Assembly (NCBI RefSeq): GCF_964026555.1
Contig: NZ_OZ032159.1
Span: 1,302,001-1,366,000 of the forward strand
DNA length: 64,000 bases
Reading direction: 5' to 3'
Source: Candidatus Tisiphia endosymbiont of Beris chalybata
GTDB lineage: Bacteria; Pseudomonadota; Alphaproteobacteria; Rickettsiales; Rickettsiaceae
A model generated the notes under the pieces. It saw only the letters and a program-made list of their open reading frames with translations, made no database searches and was not told the DNA's origin. Positions 27,712 through 38,144 of this stretch are shown here, one piece after another (position 1 is the first letter of the stretch; each line of letters opens with the position of its first letter). The position numbers and the translations under genes were made by a program.

Positions 27712-28284
27712 TTATAGAATTTTCACTTTAAAGCTATGCCTATGGTAAGGTGAAATACCATATAATTTTATCGCTTCTAAATGTTCTTTTGTGCCATATC
27801 CAGAATTCTTATGCCACATATAGTGGGGAAATTCTTTAGAATACTCATACATTAAACGATCTCTCGTCACTTTCGCGACAATAGATGCAGCGCTGATAGA
27901 AAGCGATAAATTATCTCCATTTATTATACTAATAAACCGTAAATCCTCAAATTTCATATTACCATCTATTAGGACAGTAGCAGGAGTAGCGGGTAAGTTG
28001 GCTACGGCAATAATACAGGCTTTTTTAGTGGCTTCTAAAATATTGATCGCATCTATCTCGTCTTGGTGAACTATTCCAATCGACCAAATATAATGTTGAG
28101 TAATTTTATCATATAGTAATTCACGCGTTTTTTTGTTGAGTTTTTTAGAATCTTTTATTCCCTCTATAATTTTTGTTTGATCAATAATAACCGCCGCTGC
28201 TACTACCGGTCCTACCAAAGGGCCTCTACCTGCTTCATCTACTCCAGCTACTGGACTTAAATATTTTTGTTCTACTTTAAACAT
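27712..28284 (-). CDS. rnhB: Ribonuclease HII
   Basis: RNase HII cuts RNA in RNA-DNA hybrids and removes single ribonucleotides from DNA. The 190-residue protein shows GVDEAGRGPLVGPVVAAAVI near the N-terminus (catalytic Asp and Glu), the conserved Asp in TVLIDGNMKF, DNLSLSISAASIVAKVTRDR and the C-terminal Y-x-H region (GYGTKEHLEAIKLYGISPYHRHSF). Length and motifs are typical. It follows rsmE on the same strand, 12 bp apart, and the two are probably co-transcribed. Confidence 0.95.
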   Translation of the reverse strand: MFKVEQKYLSPVAGVDEAGRGPLVGPVVAAAVIIDQTKIIEGIKDSKKLNKKTRELLYDKITQHYIWSIGIVHQDEIDAINILEATKKACIIAVANLPATPATVLIDGNMKFEDLRFISIINGDNLSLSISAASIVAKVTRDRLMYEYSKEFPHYMWHKNSGYGTKEHLEAIKLYGISPYHRHSFKVKIL

Positions 28285-28296
28285 TCTGTTTGCCCC

Positions 28297-29025
28297 TTAA
28301 TAATTTAACCTTAATAATTTAATTTGTGCTAAACAGGCCGCTACTGCTGTTTCAGTTCTAAGAACCGATGAACCTAAGCTTATAGAGTGGCAATTATCAG
28401 TTGATACAAGTAGCTTTAATTCACTAGCAGAATACCCCCCTTCTGGCCCTACTATCATGATAATACTTGCGGGAAGGGTTGTCGCAAACCTGAATAAAGT
28501 GTTATTATCCTCTTCATTTTCGTTAGCATATAATATAAATTTATTATAATATTGTTCCAGGAATAGAGGAAGTACTATGGTCGGCTCAAGAGTTGGAGGC
28601 ACCAAACGCTCAGATTGCTGCGTATATTCTATAATACATTTTACTAATTTTTGACTATTAATATTACCCGATTGAACTCGCTGTGTTACTAACGGTACAA
28701 TTTTGGTGGCTCCAAGTTGCACTGCCATATTTATTGCATCTAGCATCCTGTCATTTTTAATAATAGAGAGACCCAAAATAATTTCTGGTTCAGGGGTTAT
28801 TGCTCTAAAAACATTGTTAATTTGTGCAGATAAATTATTTTTGGTTATATCAGTAATCTGTGCTATAAATTCTCCATCTTGATTATTAAAAATTCTAAAG
28901 CTATCACCTACTCGGAGCCTTAATACTGTTTTAAGGTAATGCATATTATCTCGTGAAAGTTCTAATAAGCAACTTTCAATTAGTTTAATATTAGCGTATA
29001 TTCTAGGGATTTGAGAAAACTTCAT
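28297..29025 (-). CDS. rsmE: 16S rRNA m3U1498 methyltransferase
   Basis: RsmE methylates N3 of U1498 in 16S rRNA. The 242-residue protein has an N-terminal PUA-like domain (HYLKTVLRLRVGDSFRIFN) and a C-terminal SPOUT domain with the trefoil-knot motifs GLSIIKNDRMLDAINMAVQL, the IMIVGPEGGYSASELKLL turn and SLGSSVLRTETAVAACLAQ at the C-terminus, which bind S-adenosylmethionine. It lies 12 bp upstream of rnhB on the same strand and divergent from the small SDHAF4-like gene, whose start is only about 15 bp from its own. Confidence 0.95.
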   Translation of the reverse strand: MKFSQIPRIYANIKLIESCLLELSRDNMHYLKTVLRLRVGDSFRIFNNQDGEFIAQITDITKNNLSAQINNVFRAITPEPEIILGLSIIKNDRMLDAINMAVQLGATKIVPLVTQRVQSGNINSQKLVKCIIEYTQQSERLVPPTLEPTIVLPLFLEQYYNKFILYANENEEDNNTLFRFATTLPASIIMIVGPEGGYSASELKLLVSTDNCHSISLGSSVLRTETAVAACLAQIKLLRLNY

Positions 29026-29040
29026 AATTTTAGGTTATTT

Positions 29041-29175
29041 ATGCATGAGAGTGAACAAGATAATAATATAGTAAAAAAGCAAAAAGAAAACCCAAAGGAA
29101 ATAGGAGGGGTTAAAGGGCAAGAGCCAACTACCCATGGAGATTGGCAACATAAAGGTAAAGTAACTGATTTTTAA
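29041..29175 (+). CDS. SDHAF4-like (DUF1674) small protein
   Basis: A 44-residue frame starting ATG at 29041 and ending TAA. The C-terminus EIGGVKGQEPTTHGDWQHKG followed by KVTDF matches the DUF1674/SDHAF4 signature (E-[IF]-GG-x-x-G-x-EPT-x-x-GDW-x-x-KG-x-x-x-DF). In mitochondria, SDHAF4 binds the flavinated succinate dehydrogenase subunit before assembly. The bacterial homologues are thought to do the same. The N-terminal half is a Lys/Asp/Glu-rich leader. AGG lies 6 bases upstream. It is followed 23 bp later by the COQ10/RatA-type gene. Confidence 0.8.
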   Translation: MHESEQDNNIVKKQKENPKEIGGVKGQEPTTHGDWQHKGKVTDF

Positions 29176-29198
29176 AAACCATTAATAATATCTCGGAA

Positions 29199-29642
29199 AT
29201 GCCAAACTGTTCTCAAGTAAAAATACTACCTTATGAACCACAAGAACTATTTTATTTAGTACTTGATATCCAGTCATATCCTAAATTTTTGCCTTGGTGT
29301 AAAGCTGCTAAAATTCTTTCAGAAACAGACAATCAAATTATAGCAGAACTAGTAATACAATTAAAAGGTTTCTCAGATAGCTATAAATCTCGGGTTACCT
29401 ATACCAATAATTTGATTTATTCCATTGAGGTAGAAGCAATTTCAGGCCCATTTCAGTATTTAAAGAACTCATGGAAATTTTCTCCAATAGATACTGGTAC
29501 GCAAATAGAATTCTTCATTGATTTTCAAATGAAATATACAATAATTAATAAATTAGTTGAGATGTTCTTCAACGAAGCGACCCAAAAAATAGTTAATGCT
29601 TTTGAAGCAAGAGCTAAAATTCTATTAACTCCCATAATATAA
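29199..29642 (+). CDS. COQ10/RatA-type START-domain protein
   Basis: The 147-residue protein has the polyketide cyclase/START fold of the RatA/COQ10 group: EPQELFYLVLDIQSYPKFLPWC at the N-terminus, ELVIQLKGFSDSYKSRVTY, GPFQYLKNSWKFSPI, and a long C-terminal helix (MFFNEATQKIVNAFEARAK). Family members bind coenzyme Q or other lipids and help respiratory electron transfer. E. coli RatA has been reported to affect ribosome subunit association. In alphaproteobacteria the COQ10-like role is more likely. It precedes polA by 15 bp on the same strand. Confidence 0.85.
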   Translation: MPNCSQVKILPYEPQELFYLVLDIQSYPKFLPWCKAAKILSETDNQIIAELVIQLKGFSDSYKSRVTYTNNLIYSIEVEAISGPFQYLKNSWKFSPIDTGTQIEFFIDFQMKYTIINKLVEMFFNEATQKIVNAFEARAKILLTPII

Positions 29643-29657
29643 CAAGTTTTTAATGAC

Positions 29658-32450
29658 ATGACTAACGAAAATTCTCTGTTAATAATTGATGGTTACGGTT
29701 TTATATTCAGAGCATATCATGTTCAACCGCCTTTAAGCTCGCCCCAAGGATTACCTATTGGAGCGGTATATGGCTTTACTTCCATGCTGTTAAAAATATT
29801 AAATGATTTTAAACCTAAACATGCGGTAGTAGTGTTTGATAGTGGGGGCAAGAATTTTCGGCACAAAATTTACGAGCCATATAAAACAAACAGACCCACG
29901 CCTGCGCAGGATTTAATTGATCAACTACCGCTAGTACGTCTAGCAGCGGCGAGCTTAAATTTTACTATAATTGAGAAAGAAGGATATGAAGCAGATGACA
30001 TTATCGCCACTTTAGCTCATAAAGCTACTGCTGCTTCTAAAGATACTATCATTATTTCTTCAGATAAAGATTTAATGCAGCTAATTAATATCCATACTAA
30101 AATGTATGATCCTATGAAAGCAAGATATATCTCCCTGAAAGAAGTAGTAGAAAAATTTGGGGTTGAGCCTAACCAGCTAAGAGAAGTAATGGCATTAATT
30201 GGTGACAAATCAGATAATATTCCCGGCGCACCTGGTATTGGCCCTAAGACTGCCGCTTCTCTTATTAAACAATTTGGTTCTGTAGAAGAAGTTTTAAAAT
30301 CACTGAATCAAATAGCTAATGCACGTCAAAGAGAAATTTTAACGAAGTCCCAGGAATTGGTTTTACTATCATGGCAACTAGTAGGCTTAGAATACAATGT
30401 GAATATAGAATTTGATCTTAATCAATTTTCTTGGACCCCTCCTGCCAGTGAAAAAATCTCTAATTTTTTAATTGAATATGGTTTTAAATCATTATATCAA
30501 AGAGTAGAAAATTTATTTCAGGTACAAATCCCTAAGGTAGTATTACATACTTCTAACGAAAAAATGAAATTCGAAATTCAGGAAATTCTCTTACCTGACG
30601 AACTAAATTCTTTGATGGAGGAAGCTGAAAGAGTTGGTGTCGTGGGTATTTATTTGTCAACTCATCAAACACAACATTCATACCTATTATTATCGATTGC
30701 TAATAAATACTATCAGCTTAAATTTGCTTCGCCACAAGGTAGCGAGATGCCTAAGACACTAGAACTCTTTCAAGATTCGCAGCGAGCTGTGAATTTGTCC
30801 GCCAAATCTAGCCAGAGCTGCATACCTGTACCTTCGTACACTGCGGTTTCGTGCGCCTCATCTCCATCAAATTGCCTGCTCGAGGCGAGCGGTGAGCAAG
30901 GCTTACAGTCCGATAATTTTGGTGAAAATAATTCCAACCAATGGTTTATGGAGTCTATAATTAATTTGTTAAAAGATCAATCCATTAAAAAAATTACTTA
31001 TAGACTAAAAACCCTGTTAAAATTCTTTGATAATATTGCCGATCAAATCGCCTCTGTGGAAGATTTAGAATTAATGCAATATACAATATCGGCAGGTAAA
31101 CCACAAAAAGATTTAGTAGAACAACTAAAAAAAGCGGATTCAGAAAACGCCATAGTAGAAATTCTAGGCAATTTTAGTGGAAATTATCAAAAATTGTTAC
31201 TAGAACTAAAAAATAACCGTTCATTAGCTCTATATAAAGAGATTGATTTACCTTTATGTTACTTACTTGATAAAATGGAAAAGGTAGGTATTAAGTTAGA
31301 GGGCAGCTACCTTCAAAAATTATCAAATGAATTTGGTGTTGAAATTGCTACTCTAGAACAGGAAATTTTCGCTATTACAGCTATTCAATTTAATATTGCC
31401 TCCCCCAAACAATTAGGCGAAGTATTATTTGAGAAGATGCAATTACCATTTGGTAAATTATCACCTAAAACAAAATCCTATTCTACTAGTGTAGAAATTT
31501 TAGAAAAGCTTAGTGATACAGGTTTCAAGGTAGCTGATTTATTGTTAAGATGGCGACAACTAACCAAATTAAAAAATACTTATACCGACAGTCTGCCTCT
31601 ACAAGTAAATCCGGCTAGTGGCAGGATACACACAACGTTTTTACAAACTTCCACTACTACCGGTAGACTTAGTTCGCAAGATCCTAATTTGCAGAATATT
31701 CCTATTCGCTCTACTGAAGGGAATAATGTGAGAAAAGCTTTTATTGCAGAAGTTGGGCATAAATTAATCTCAGCAGATTATTCGCAGATTGAGCTGCGAA
31801 TTTTAAGCGATATAGCAAATATCCCGTCATTAAAACAAGCTTTTATCGAAGGCAAAGATATCCATAGTAAAACAGCATGTAATATATTTAAAATAGCAGA
31901 GGAGGATTTAACATCTGAGCATCGCCGTAAAGCCAAAGCAATAAATTTTGGAATTATTTATGGTATTAGTGCTTTTGGATTGGCAAAGCAGTTAAACATT
32001 TCAGGAGCTAAGGCTGCCGAATATATTAAGAAATATTTTCAGGAATATCCAGAAATTCAAAAATATATGGAATATACTAAAAACTATGCCAAGGAACATG
32101 GATATGTTATAAATCTTTTTGGGCGCAAATGTTTTGTTCCTTTAATATTAGAAAAAAATTATACGCTGCAGCAAGTTGCAGAAAGAGCAGCCATTAATGC
32201 CCCAATTCAGGGCACCAATGCTGATATAATCAAAATAGCTATGATCGAGTTGGACTACGCCCTAAAACAATTACAATTAAAAACTAAATTAATTCTCCAA
32301 ATTCATGATGAATTACTATTTGAAGCACCTATTGATGAAATAGAAATAGTTACAAAAGTTATCAAAAGCACCATGGAAAAGGTTCCTAGATTAACTGTGC
32401 CAATTATTATAGAGATGAAAACAGGCAATAATTGGTTTGAGATACATTAA
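29658..32450 (+). CDS. polA: DNA polymerase I with a repeat-derived insertion and no visible proofreading site
   Basis: PolA fills gaps and removes RNA primers. The 930-residue protein has the 5'-nuclease domain ([42 protein letters not shown], residues 1-270), a degenerate 3'-5' exonuclease region (about 320-500) in which I see no DxE pair ([12 protein letters not shown] stands where it should be), and the polymerase domain with motif [15 protein letters not shown], motif [18 protein letters not shown] and motif [13 protein letters not shown]. Residues about 373-411 (Ser/Cys/Ala-rich, in DNA more GC-rich) look like an in-frame palindromic element. Polymerase activity should be intact. Confidence 0.95.
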   Translation: MTNENSLLIIDGYGFIFRAYHVQPPLSSPQGLPIGAVYGFTSMLLKILNDFKPKHAVVVFDSGGKNFRHKIYEPYKTNRPTPAQDLIDQLPLVRLAAASLNFTIIEKEGYEADDIIATLAHKATAASKDTIIISSDKDLMQLINIHTKMYDPMKARYISLKEVVEKFGVEPNQLREVMALIGDKSDNIPGAPGIGPKTAASLIKQFGSVEEVLKSLNQIANARQREILTKSQELVLLSWQLVGLEYNVNIEFDLNQFSWTPPASEKISNFLIEYGFKSLYQRVENLFQVQIPKVVLHTSNEKMKFEIQEILLPDELNSLMEEAERVGVVGIYLSTHQTQHSYLLLSIANKYYQLKFASPQGSEMPKTLELFQDSQRAVNLSAKSSQSCIPVPSYTAVSCASSPSNCLLEASGEQGLQSDNFGENNSNQWFMESIINLLKDQSIKKITYRLKTLLKFFDNIADQIASVEDLELMQYTISAGKPQKDLVEQLKKADSENAIVEILGNFSGNYQKLLLELKNNRSLALYKEIDLPLCYLLDKMEKVGIKLEGSYLQKLSNEFGVEIATLEQEIFAITAIQFNIASPKQLGEVLFEKMQLPFGKLSPKTKSYSTSVEILEKLSDTGFKVADLLLRWRQLTKLKNTYTDSLPLQVNPASGRIHTTFLQTSTTTGRLSSQDPNLQNIPIRSTEGNNVRKAFIAEVGHKLISADYSQIELRILSDIANIPSLKQAFIEGKDIHSKTACNIFKIAEEDLTSEHRRKAKAINFGIIYGISAFGLAKQLNISGAKAAEYIKKYFQEYPEIQKYMEYTKNYAKEHGYVINLFGRKCFVPLILEKNYTLQQVAERAAINAPIQGTNADIIKIAMIELDYALKQLQLKTKLILQIHDELLFEAPIDEIEIVTKVIKSTMEKVPRLTVPIIIEMKTGNNWFEIH
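30775..30890 (+). repeat. Putative in-frame palindromic element inside polA
   Basis: TTCGCAGCGAGCTGTGAATTT and the downstream AAATTGCCTGCTCGAGGCGAG are imperfect inverted repeats (about 15 of 21). The region between codes low-complexity Ser/Cys/Pro residues and is richer in GC than its surroundings. It sits in the non-catalytic exonuclease-like region. It matches none of the other repeat families here. Confidence 0.45.
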
Positions 32451-32465
32451 TCCTCTCGCATAATT

Positions 32466-32484
32466 CATATCAGAGGAGTATATT
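32466..32484 (+). repeat. Family E end fragment between polA and ntrY
   Basis: CATATCAGAGGAGTATATT matches the right end of the family E element in the fad gene (44941-44959). It lies in the 32-bp gap between the converging polA and ntrY genes and overlaps the ntrY stop codon. Confidence 0.5.
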
Positions 32485-34333
32485 AATGAGGAAAGCTCTC
32501 TAAAGATTTCAATTTCAGCTCTTCAATATTGAATGTTACAATAACGACCGCCCCTCCCTCAAGGCAATTAGCTATATCCAATGTTCCTGCGTGGTCTTGA
32601 GCTATTTTCTTAATAATAGCCAATCCCAGACCGCTACCTTTAGATCTAGTTGTGATATAAGCTTCTGCTGCTTTATTAATTAAATTAGGAGGAAAACCTA
32701 CCCCGTTATCGGTTACTGTAATCATTATTTGACCTTGTAATATACTAATGGAAGTAGTAATAATCCCCAGCTGCGATCTAGCCATTTGAATAGATTCTTC
32801 AGCGTTTTTTAATAAGTTAACCATAATCTGATTAATTTGGGTAGTATCACAAATAAAATCTATATAAACGTCAGTAGTAGTGAAGTTATATAATATTTTG
32901 TCATTAATTAATTTACGTGAATCAACTATATTCTTTACCAGCGGTACTAAGTCACAATTGGTAAATATTGGAGCAGGTAGCCGGGCAAAGTTAACAAATT
33001 CTGATACAATTTTCTTAATATCATTAGTATGACTGATAATCATCTGAATATATTTATTAAATTCTGTTTTATCCTCCACTTGATTGCTAAATTTTCGTAG
33101 TAATCTTTCCGAAGCAAGATGAATGGGCGTTAAAGGGTTTTTAATCTCATGCGCTACTTTTCGGGCGACATCAGACCAGGCAAGAGCACGCTGGGCTATC
33201 ATTAAATCCCTTTGCTGGCGATCAATTTGTTTTACCATCCTATTAAATGCTGATGATAAGACACTTATCTCATCTTTATTCACCTGGCTCTCTGGCACCT
33301 GTATCGTTAAGTCCCCTGCTTTTATTTTCTCTGTAGCAATAACTAATTTTCTAATAGGATTTATTATTTTTTGGGCAAAAATCAAACCCCAGCTTATAGC
33401 AACTAATAAAAGTAATAAGGCAATAAAAATAAACACTATAGAAAATTTAATCTGCATACTGGATATATGCTTCTTAAGGCGATAATATTCCTCAGCTGCC
33501 CCATTAGTTTTATCTATATGGTCAATAATCTTATCATCAATTAGCCTACCCACTAATAAATAAATATCATTATGATCTTTAAGTTTAATAAGCATTCTAA
33601 GCATAGTAGGATCAGTCTTGATTTCAATTATTTCTCCTGTATTAGCTCTTTGTATTAGGTAATCTGGGATGTTCAAAAATGACAGAGCAAAGCTTAAATA
33701 AGTATTAGCAATAATGGTATTAGTAGGTTTATGAAAAACTATCGCTTCTACCAAAGAACGTGCTTCAACCTCACCATCTAATATTTTAGTAAATAAAGCT
33801 TGATTATGTATTAAATCATAGTAATAGTACATATCGCTTAAGTCATCAGCAACAGATATAGCTGTTTCCCGTAGTTGCAGCCTATGTTCATCTATATAAG
33901 ATTCTGCTACAATGATTGACTGGTCTAGAACAGCCGAGATCTTGTGATCAAACCAAGCTTGAATGCCAAAATTGAAAAAATATGCAGAAAAAACAGATAC
34001 AATAATTGTGGGAATAGCCGTTACTAAACTAAAAGCAATAATAATGCGGTTTTGTAATTTTGAAACTCTTCCCTGGCTATCTTCTCTAGTTATAAGATTT
34101 TGTAAAAATTTACGAGATACTACAATACCAAGGAGTAAAATTACTACTAAGTCTATAAGGAGCAGACCTATTACCCTACTTGGATCAGGACCAAGATAAT
34201 GATCATCAATAGAAATTGAGTAATAGGTGCCCCAAACCAATATTATGGCTATTACTGTGAGGATAAATAATAACTTCCTGCTATTAAAATATTTTTTAAA
34301 TCCTCGATGATAATTAAACATCTTATAATTCAA
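32483..34333 (-). CDS. ntrY: NtrY-like sensor histidine kinase
   Basis: The 616-residue protein has three or four N-terminal transmembrane helices (about residues 17-40, 50-75, 95-125), a periplasmic sensor region, another helix (about 298-322), a HAMP domain (INPIRKLVIATEKIKAGDLT), the phosphoacceptor in VARKVAHEIKNPLTPIHLA and a HATPase domain with VTDNGVGFP and TTRSKGSGLGLAIIKKIA. This is the architecture of alphaproteobacterial NtrY, which phosphorylates the NtrX regulator. NtrX is not in the window. The C-terminus overlaps a repeat fragment, and the gene follows pccA on the same strand. Confidence 0.88.
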   Translation of the reverse strand: MNYKMFNYHRGFKKYFNSRKLLFILTVIAIILVWGTYYSISIDDHYLGPDPSRVIGLLLIDLVVILLLGIVVSRKFLQNLITREDSQGRVSKLQNRIIIAFSLVTAIPTIIVSVFSAYFFNFGIQAWFDHKISAVLDQSIIVAESYIDEHRLQLRETAISVADDLSDMYYYYDLIHNQALFTKILDGEVEARSLVEAIVFHKPTNTIIANTYLSFALSFLNIPDYLIQRANTGEIIEIKTDPTMLRMLIKLKDHNDIYLLVGRLIDDKIIDHIDKTNGAAEEYYRLKKHISSMQIKFSIVFIFIALLLLLVAISWGLIFAQKIINPIRKLVIATEKIKAGDLTIQVPESQVNKDEISVLSSAFNRMVKQIDRQQRDLMIAQRALAWSDVARKVAHEIKNPLTPIHLASERLLRKFSNQVEDKTEFNKYIQMIISHTNDIKKIVSEFVNFARLPAPIFTNCDLVPLVKNIVDSRKLINDKILYNFTTTDVYIDFICDTTQINQIMVNLLKNAEESIQMARSQLGIITTSISILQGQIMITVTDNGVGFPPNLINKAAEAYITTRSKGSGLGLAIIKKIAQDHAGTLDIANCLEGGAVVIVTFNIEELKLKSLESFPH

Positions 34334-34348
34334 ATTCCAATCTTCAAT

Positions 34349-36346
34349 TTAAGCAAATTCAAGTAATACCTGGCCACTAGTCACTTGATCTTTTTCATTA
34401 ACCAATATTTTGGCAATTTTTCCGCTACGTTCAGCAATAATTATATTCTCCATTTTCATAGCAGTTAAAACCATAATCTCTTGCCCGATAATTATCTCAC
34501 TTCCTTCCTGTACCTTAATGGCGATAATTTGTCCGGCAAGTGGTGCTTGTAATTCCATTTGTTCTTCGCAAGTAGATTTAGTAATCATCAGCGCTTCTAA
34601 TTCAGATAGTCTTGTAGAACGCACATATGTTGTAACATTAATACCTGAATGTGATAATATGTACCCCGTGGTAATATTTTCAATCTTTACATTAGCTTTT
34701 CGGCCATTTACTACCCCAGAAAAAAGCCTACTCCCTAAGGCCCAATTACTGCGTATATATATTCTGTCATGCTCCTGTCTTATATTATATCCATCCTCTA
34801 CTGACTTAATGAGCACTGGGAATAAGTTATCATCAATTGAAACAACCCACCTAGTGCCGATTTTATTTACTTGATCAATCGTTTGTCCGGCAATCAATGA
34901 GGCTCGTTTCTGTTCAGTAATATAAATAAAAATTGTAGTAGCTAAAAATATTTTTGTAATATCTGAAGTTAGGGTAGCTCCAGAAAAACCATGCGGATAC
35001 TCTTCCTCTATAAAGGAGGTATTGATATCTCCTGCTATAAAACGCGGATTAGATATTAAAGCTTCTAAGAAACTAATATTATGAGAAATGCCTCGAATAA
35101 TATACGAACTCAAAGAAGATCTCATAACCTCTATTGCTTGTTCGCGTGACTCTCCATAAGTGCATAATTTTGCAATCATAGGGTCGTAAAACATGCTGAC
35201 CTCTCCGCCAAGCCCTAAGCCTGTATCCACCCTGATATTGGCATTTTTTGGCGGCTCAGAATATTCAGTAATTCTGCCACTAGATGGTAAAAATCCCCGC
35301 ATTGGATTTTCTGCGCAAATTCTGGCTTCAAACGCATGCCCCTTTAATTTAATATCTTCTTGGGAAAAGGATAATTTCTCGCCTGCAGCAATTCTTATCA
35401 TTTCTTCTACTATGTCAATGCCTGTCACCATTTCAGTCACAGGATGTTCAACTTGCAATCTCGTATTCATCTCAAGAAAATAAAAATTTTTATCTAAATC
35501 AACTATGAACTCGACTGTACCTGCGGAGTAATAACCAACTTTATTTGATAACGCCACTGTTTCTTCATACATTTTTTGTCTTATTTCTGGGGTAATAAAG
35601 GAGCTCGGTGCCTCCTCAATTACCTTCTGGTGATAACGTTGAATAGAACATTCACGTTCACCAAGACAGACACTATTACCGTACTGATCAGCTATTAACT
35701 GTATTTCAATATGCCGCGGTGATCTAATTAATTTCTCAATAAATAATCTTCCATCACTAAAATTATTTACTGCTTCAAGCTTAGCTGATTCGAAGGCATT
35801 AGCCATTTCTTCAGAATTTTTCACTACCCTCATCCCACGTCCACCTCCCCCTGCTGCTGCCTTAACTATTACAGGAAAACCTATTTTTTTGGCAATTTCT
35901 ACTGCCTGACTGATGTTGCTAATAGTGCCAATATAGCCTGGCACCGTACTTACACCCGCTTCAATAGCAATTTTTTTTGCCTCTATTTTGTCCCCCATTT
36001 TCTTAATAGCAGAAGCATTGGGGCCTATTAAAGTCACTCCTTCTCTTTTTAAAATATTAGCAAAATTAGCATTTTCTGATAAAAATCCATATCCTGGATG
36101 TACTCCGTTTGCTCCGCTCGTTCTAATAGCATTTATAATATTTTTGATCGATAAGTAGCTTTCGGTAGCTGGAGAATTGCCAATATAATAGGCCTCATCA
36201 GCATATTGTACATGCATTGAATGGGTATCAGCCTCGGAATATACCGCCACTGATTTAATACCCATTTTTTTTAAGGTCCTCATTATCCTTAAAGCTATTT
36301 CACCACGATTAGCGATTAAAATTTTATCAAATAACGGCTTAGTCAT
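34349..36346 (-). CDS. pccA: Propionyl-CoA carboxylase alpha subunit (biotin carboxylase plus BCCP)
   Basis: PccA carboxylates its own biotin, which PccB uses to turn propionyl-CoA into methylmalonyl-CoA. The 665-residue protein has the biotin carboxylase domain (KILIANRGEIALRIMRT, the Gly-rich loop KAAAGGGGRGMRVV, EMNTRLQVEHPVTEM, RICAENP), a BT-like middle region and a C-terminal biotinyl domain with the attachment motif TAMKMENII. All are in normal order and length. It lies 76 bp downstream of pccB on the same strand, and the two form an operon. Biotin protein ligase is not in the window. Confidence 0.95.
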   Translation of the reverse strand: MTKPLFDKILIANRGEIALRIMRTLKKMGIKSVAVYSEADTHSMHVQYADEAYYIGNSPATESYLSIKNIINAIRTSGANGVHPGYGFLSENANFANILKREGVTLIGPNASAIKKMGDKIEAKKIAIEAGVSTVPGYIGTISNISQAVEIAKKIGFPVIVKAAAGGGGRGMRVVKNSEEMANAFESAKLEAVNNFSDGRLFIEKLIRSPRHIEIQLIADQYGNSVCLGERECSIQRYHQKVIEEAPSSFITPEIRQKMYEETVALSNKVGYYSAGTVEFIVDLDKNFYFLEMNTRLQVEHPVTEMVTGIDIVEEMIRIAAGEKLSFSQEDIKLKGHAFEARICAENPMRGFLPSSGRITEYSEPPKNANIRVDTGLGLGGEVSMFYDPMIAKLCTYGESREQAIEVMRSSLSSYIIRGISHNISFLEALISNPRFIAGDINTSFIEEEYPHGFSGATLTSDITKIFLATTIFIYITEQKRASLIAGQTIDQVNKIGTRWVVSIDDNLFPVLIKSVEDGYNIRQEHDRIYIRSNWALGSRLFSGVVNGRKANVKIENITTGYILSHSGINVTTYVRSTRLSELEALMITKSTCEEQMELQAPLAGQIIAIKVQEGSEIIIGQEIMVLTAMKMENIIIAERSGKIAKILVNEKDQVTSGQVLLEFA

Positions 36347-36422
36347 AAAATCTCGTGCTTAAAAATATATTATAAAAAATAATGCATACTAGAAATACAA
36401 ATTTAAGAGGCAGGGGGTAGAA

Positions 36423-37967
36423 TTAAAGAGGTAAATTATCATGCTTTTTCCATGGCAATTGTACTTTCTTATTTTGAAGAATATTTAACGCTTTACATAT
36501 ACGCCATCTAGTGTTCTGAGGTTCTATAATATCATCCAAATAGCCTCTTGATGCCGCAACAAACGGAGAAGTAACAGTATTTTTATATTCCTGGATTTTT
36601 TGTTTTTTTAATTCTGGATCCTTACATTCCTCTTTAAATATTATTTCTGCTGCACCTTCCGCTCCAAGTACTGCAATTTCCGAATTATACCAGGCATAAT
36701 TAATATCACCTCGCAAATGTTTGGAATTCATCACTATATAAGCGCCGCCGTAAGCTTTTCTAGTAATAATAGTGATTTTAGGGACAGTTGCTTCAGCATA
36801 AGCATATAATAATTTTGCTCCATGCTTAATAATTCCGTCATGCTCCTGGTCAGTGCCAGGCAAAAAGCCTGGTACATCAACTAACGTTACTATCGGAATA
36901 TTGAAGGCATCACAAAAACGTATAAACCGGGCAGCTTTTCTTGACGCATTGATATCTAAACATCCGGCTAAATGTAATGGTTGATTAGCAATAAATCCGA
37001 CAGATCTTCCTTCCATGTACCCAAAGCCAATAATTATATTTCTAGCAAATTCTGGCTGTAATTCAAAAAATTCTCCTTCATCAATAATGCGTTCGATTAG
37101 CTCTTTCATATCATAAGGTTTATTTGGAATAGTGGGAACTAAAGTATTTAATGACATATCAACCCGATCTGCGGGATCCTCAGTTTTGCGCTTTGGTAAG
37201 GGGCTACAATTCGACAAAGGTAAAAAATTAAAAAACCTTCTAGTTTCTAGAAGAGCTTCTATATCATTTTTAAAAGCAAGATCAGCTACGCCGCTTTTAG
37301 CAGTATGCATACGGGCTCCCCCTAGCTTTTCTTGGCTTACTTCTTCTCCTGTCACTGTTTTAACTACTTCTGGCCCCGTCACAAACATATAAGAGCTGTT
37401 CTTAACCATAAATATAAAATCTGTTAAAGCAGGAGAATATACTGCTCCCCCTGCACAAGGTCCCATAATTAAACTAATTTGCGGAATAATTCCAGAAGCA
37501 ATGACATTACGTTGAAATATCTCTCCATACCCCCCTAGTGCATCCACACCTTCCTGAATTCTTGCCCCTCCTGAATCATTTATACCAATAACTGGCGCTC
37601 CTACTGCCAAAGCGGCATCAAGGATATTGCATATTTTCTTCGCATGATATTCACCTAAGGAACCTCCTAACACTGTAAAATCTTGGCTATAGACAAAAAC
37701 TAATCTACCATTTATAGTACCTTGGCCAGTGATTACCCCATCTCCAGGAAATTTTTTGTTCTCCATCCCAAAATTATTACATCTATGCTCAACGAACATT
37801 CCTATTTCTTCAAAACTTTCGGTATCTAGTAGAGCTTCTAGTCTTTCGCGTGCAGTTAATTTACCTTTCTTATGTTGAACTGCTATCCGTTCTCCCCCTC
37901 CCCCTTGGCGTGCATTATTACGCTTTTCTTCAAGTAATTTAGCAGAATGTATAATATGTTGCGTCAT
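36423..37967 (-). CDS. pccB: Propionyl-CoA carboxylase beta subunit
   Basis: The carboxyltransferase half of propionyl-CoA carboxylase. The 514-residue protein has the two crotonase-fold halves. The first has [40 protein letters not shown] and [17 protein letters not shown]. The second has [24 protein letters not shown] and [22 protein letters not shown] stretches that form the acyl-CoA pocket. Length is standard. It precedes pccA in an operon. Propionyl-CoA degradation feeds methylmalonyl-CoA into the TCA cycle as succinyl-CoA; the mutase is not in this window. Confidence 0.95.
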   Translation of the reverse strand: MTQHIIHSAKLLEEKRNNARQGGGGERIAVQHKKGKLTARERLEALLDTESFEEIGMFVEHRCNNFGMENKKFPGDGVITGQGTINGRLVFVYSQDFTVLGGSLGEYHAKKICNILDAALAVGAPVIGINDSGGARIQEGVDALGGYGEIFQRNVIASGIIPQISLIMGPCAGGAVYSPALTDFIFMVKNSSYMFVTGPEVVKTVTGEEVSQEKLGGARMHTAKSGVADLAFKNDIEALLETRRFFNFLPLSNCSPLPKRKTEDPADRVDMSLNTLVPTIPNKPYDMKELIERIIDEGEFFELQPEFARNIIIGFGYMEGRSVGFIANQPLHLAGCLDINASRKAARFIRFCDAFNIPIVTLVDVPGFLPGTDQEHDGIIKHGAKLLYAYAEATVPKITIITRKAYGGAYIVMNSKHLRGDINYAWYNSEIAVLGAEGAAEIIFKEECKDPELKKQKIQEYKNTVTSPFVAASRGYLDDIIEPQNTRWRICKALNILQNKKVQLPWKKHDNLPL

Positions 37968-38055
37968 ATTTTTGTTATTATATTTTTGTTATTATATTTC
38001 ATTACCATCATAATTCGTAGTATAATAAGAAAATGTTGAAAAGATAGTAGAAAGT

Positions 38056-38106
38056 TATTTACCTAAAAATCTCGAGCGCTTTTTCGACTTATGCAGGTAG
38101 TCTACT
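38056..38106. repeat. Family C fragment
   Basis: ACCTAAAAATCTCGAGCGC and TTTTTCGACTTATGCAGGTAG are the arms of a family C end in reverse (compare CTTGCATAAGTCGAAAAAG in truB). Only about a third of the element is left, upstream of a small ORF. Confidence 0.55.
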
Positions 38107-38144
38107 TATAGAGTAAATTCTAATGATAATTTGAGGAGGACTTT

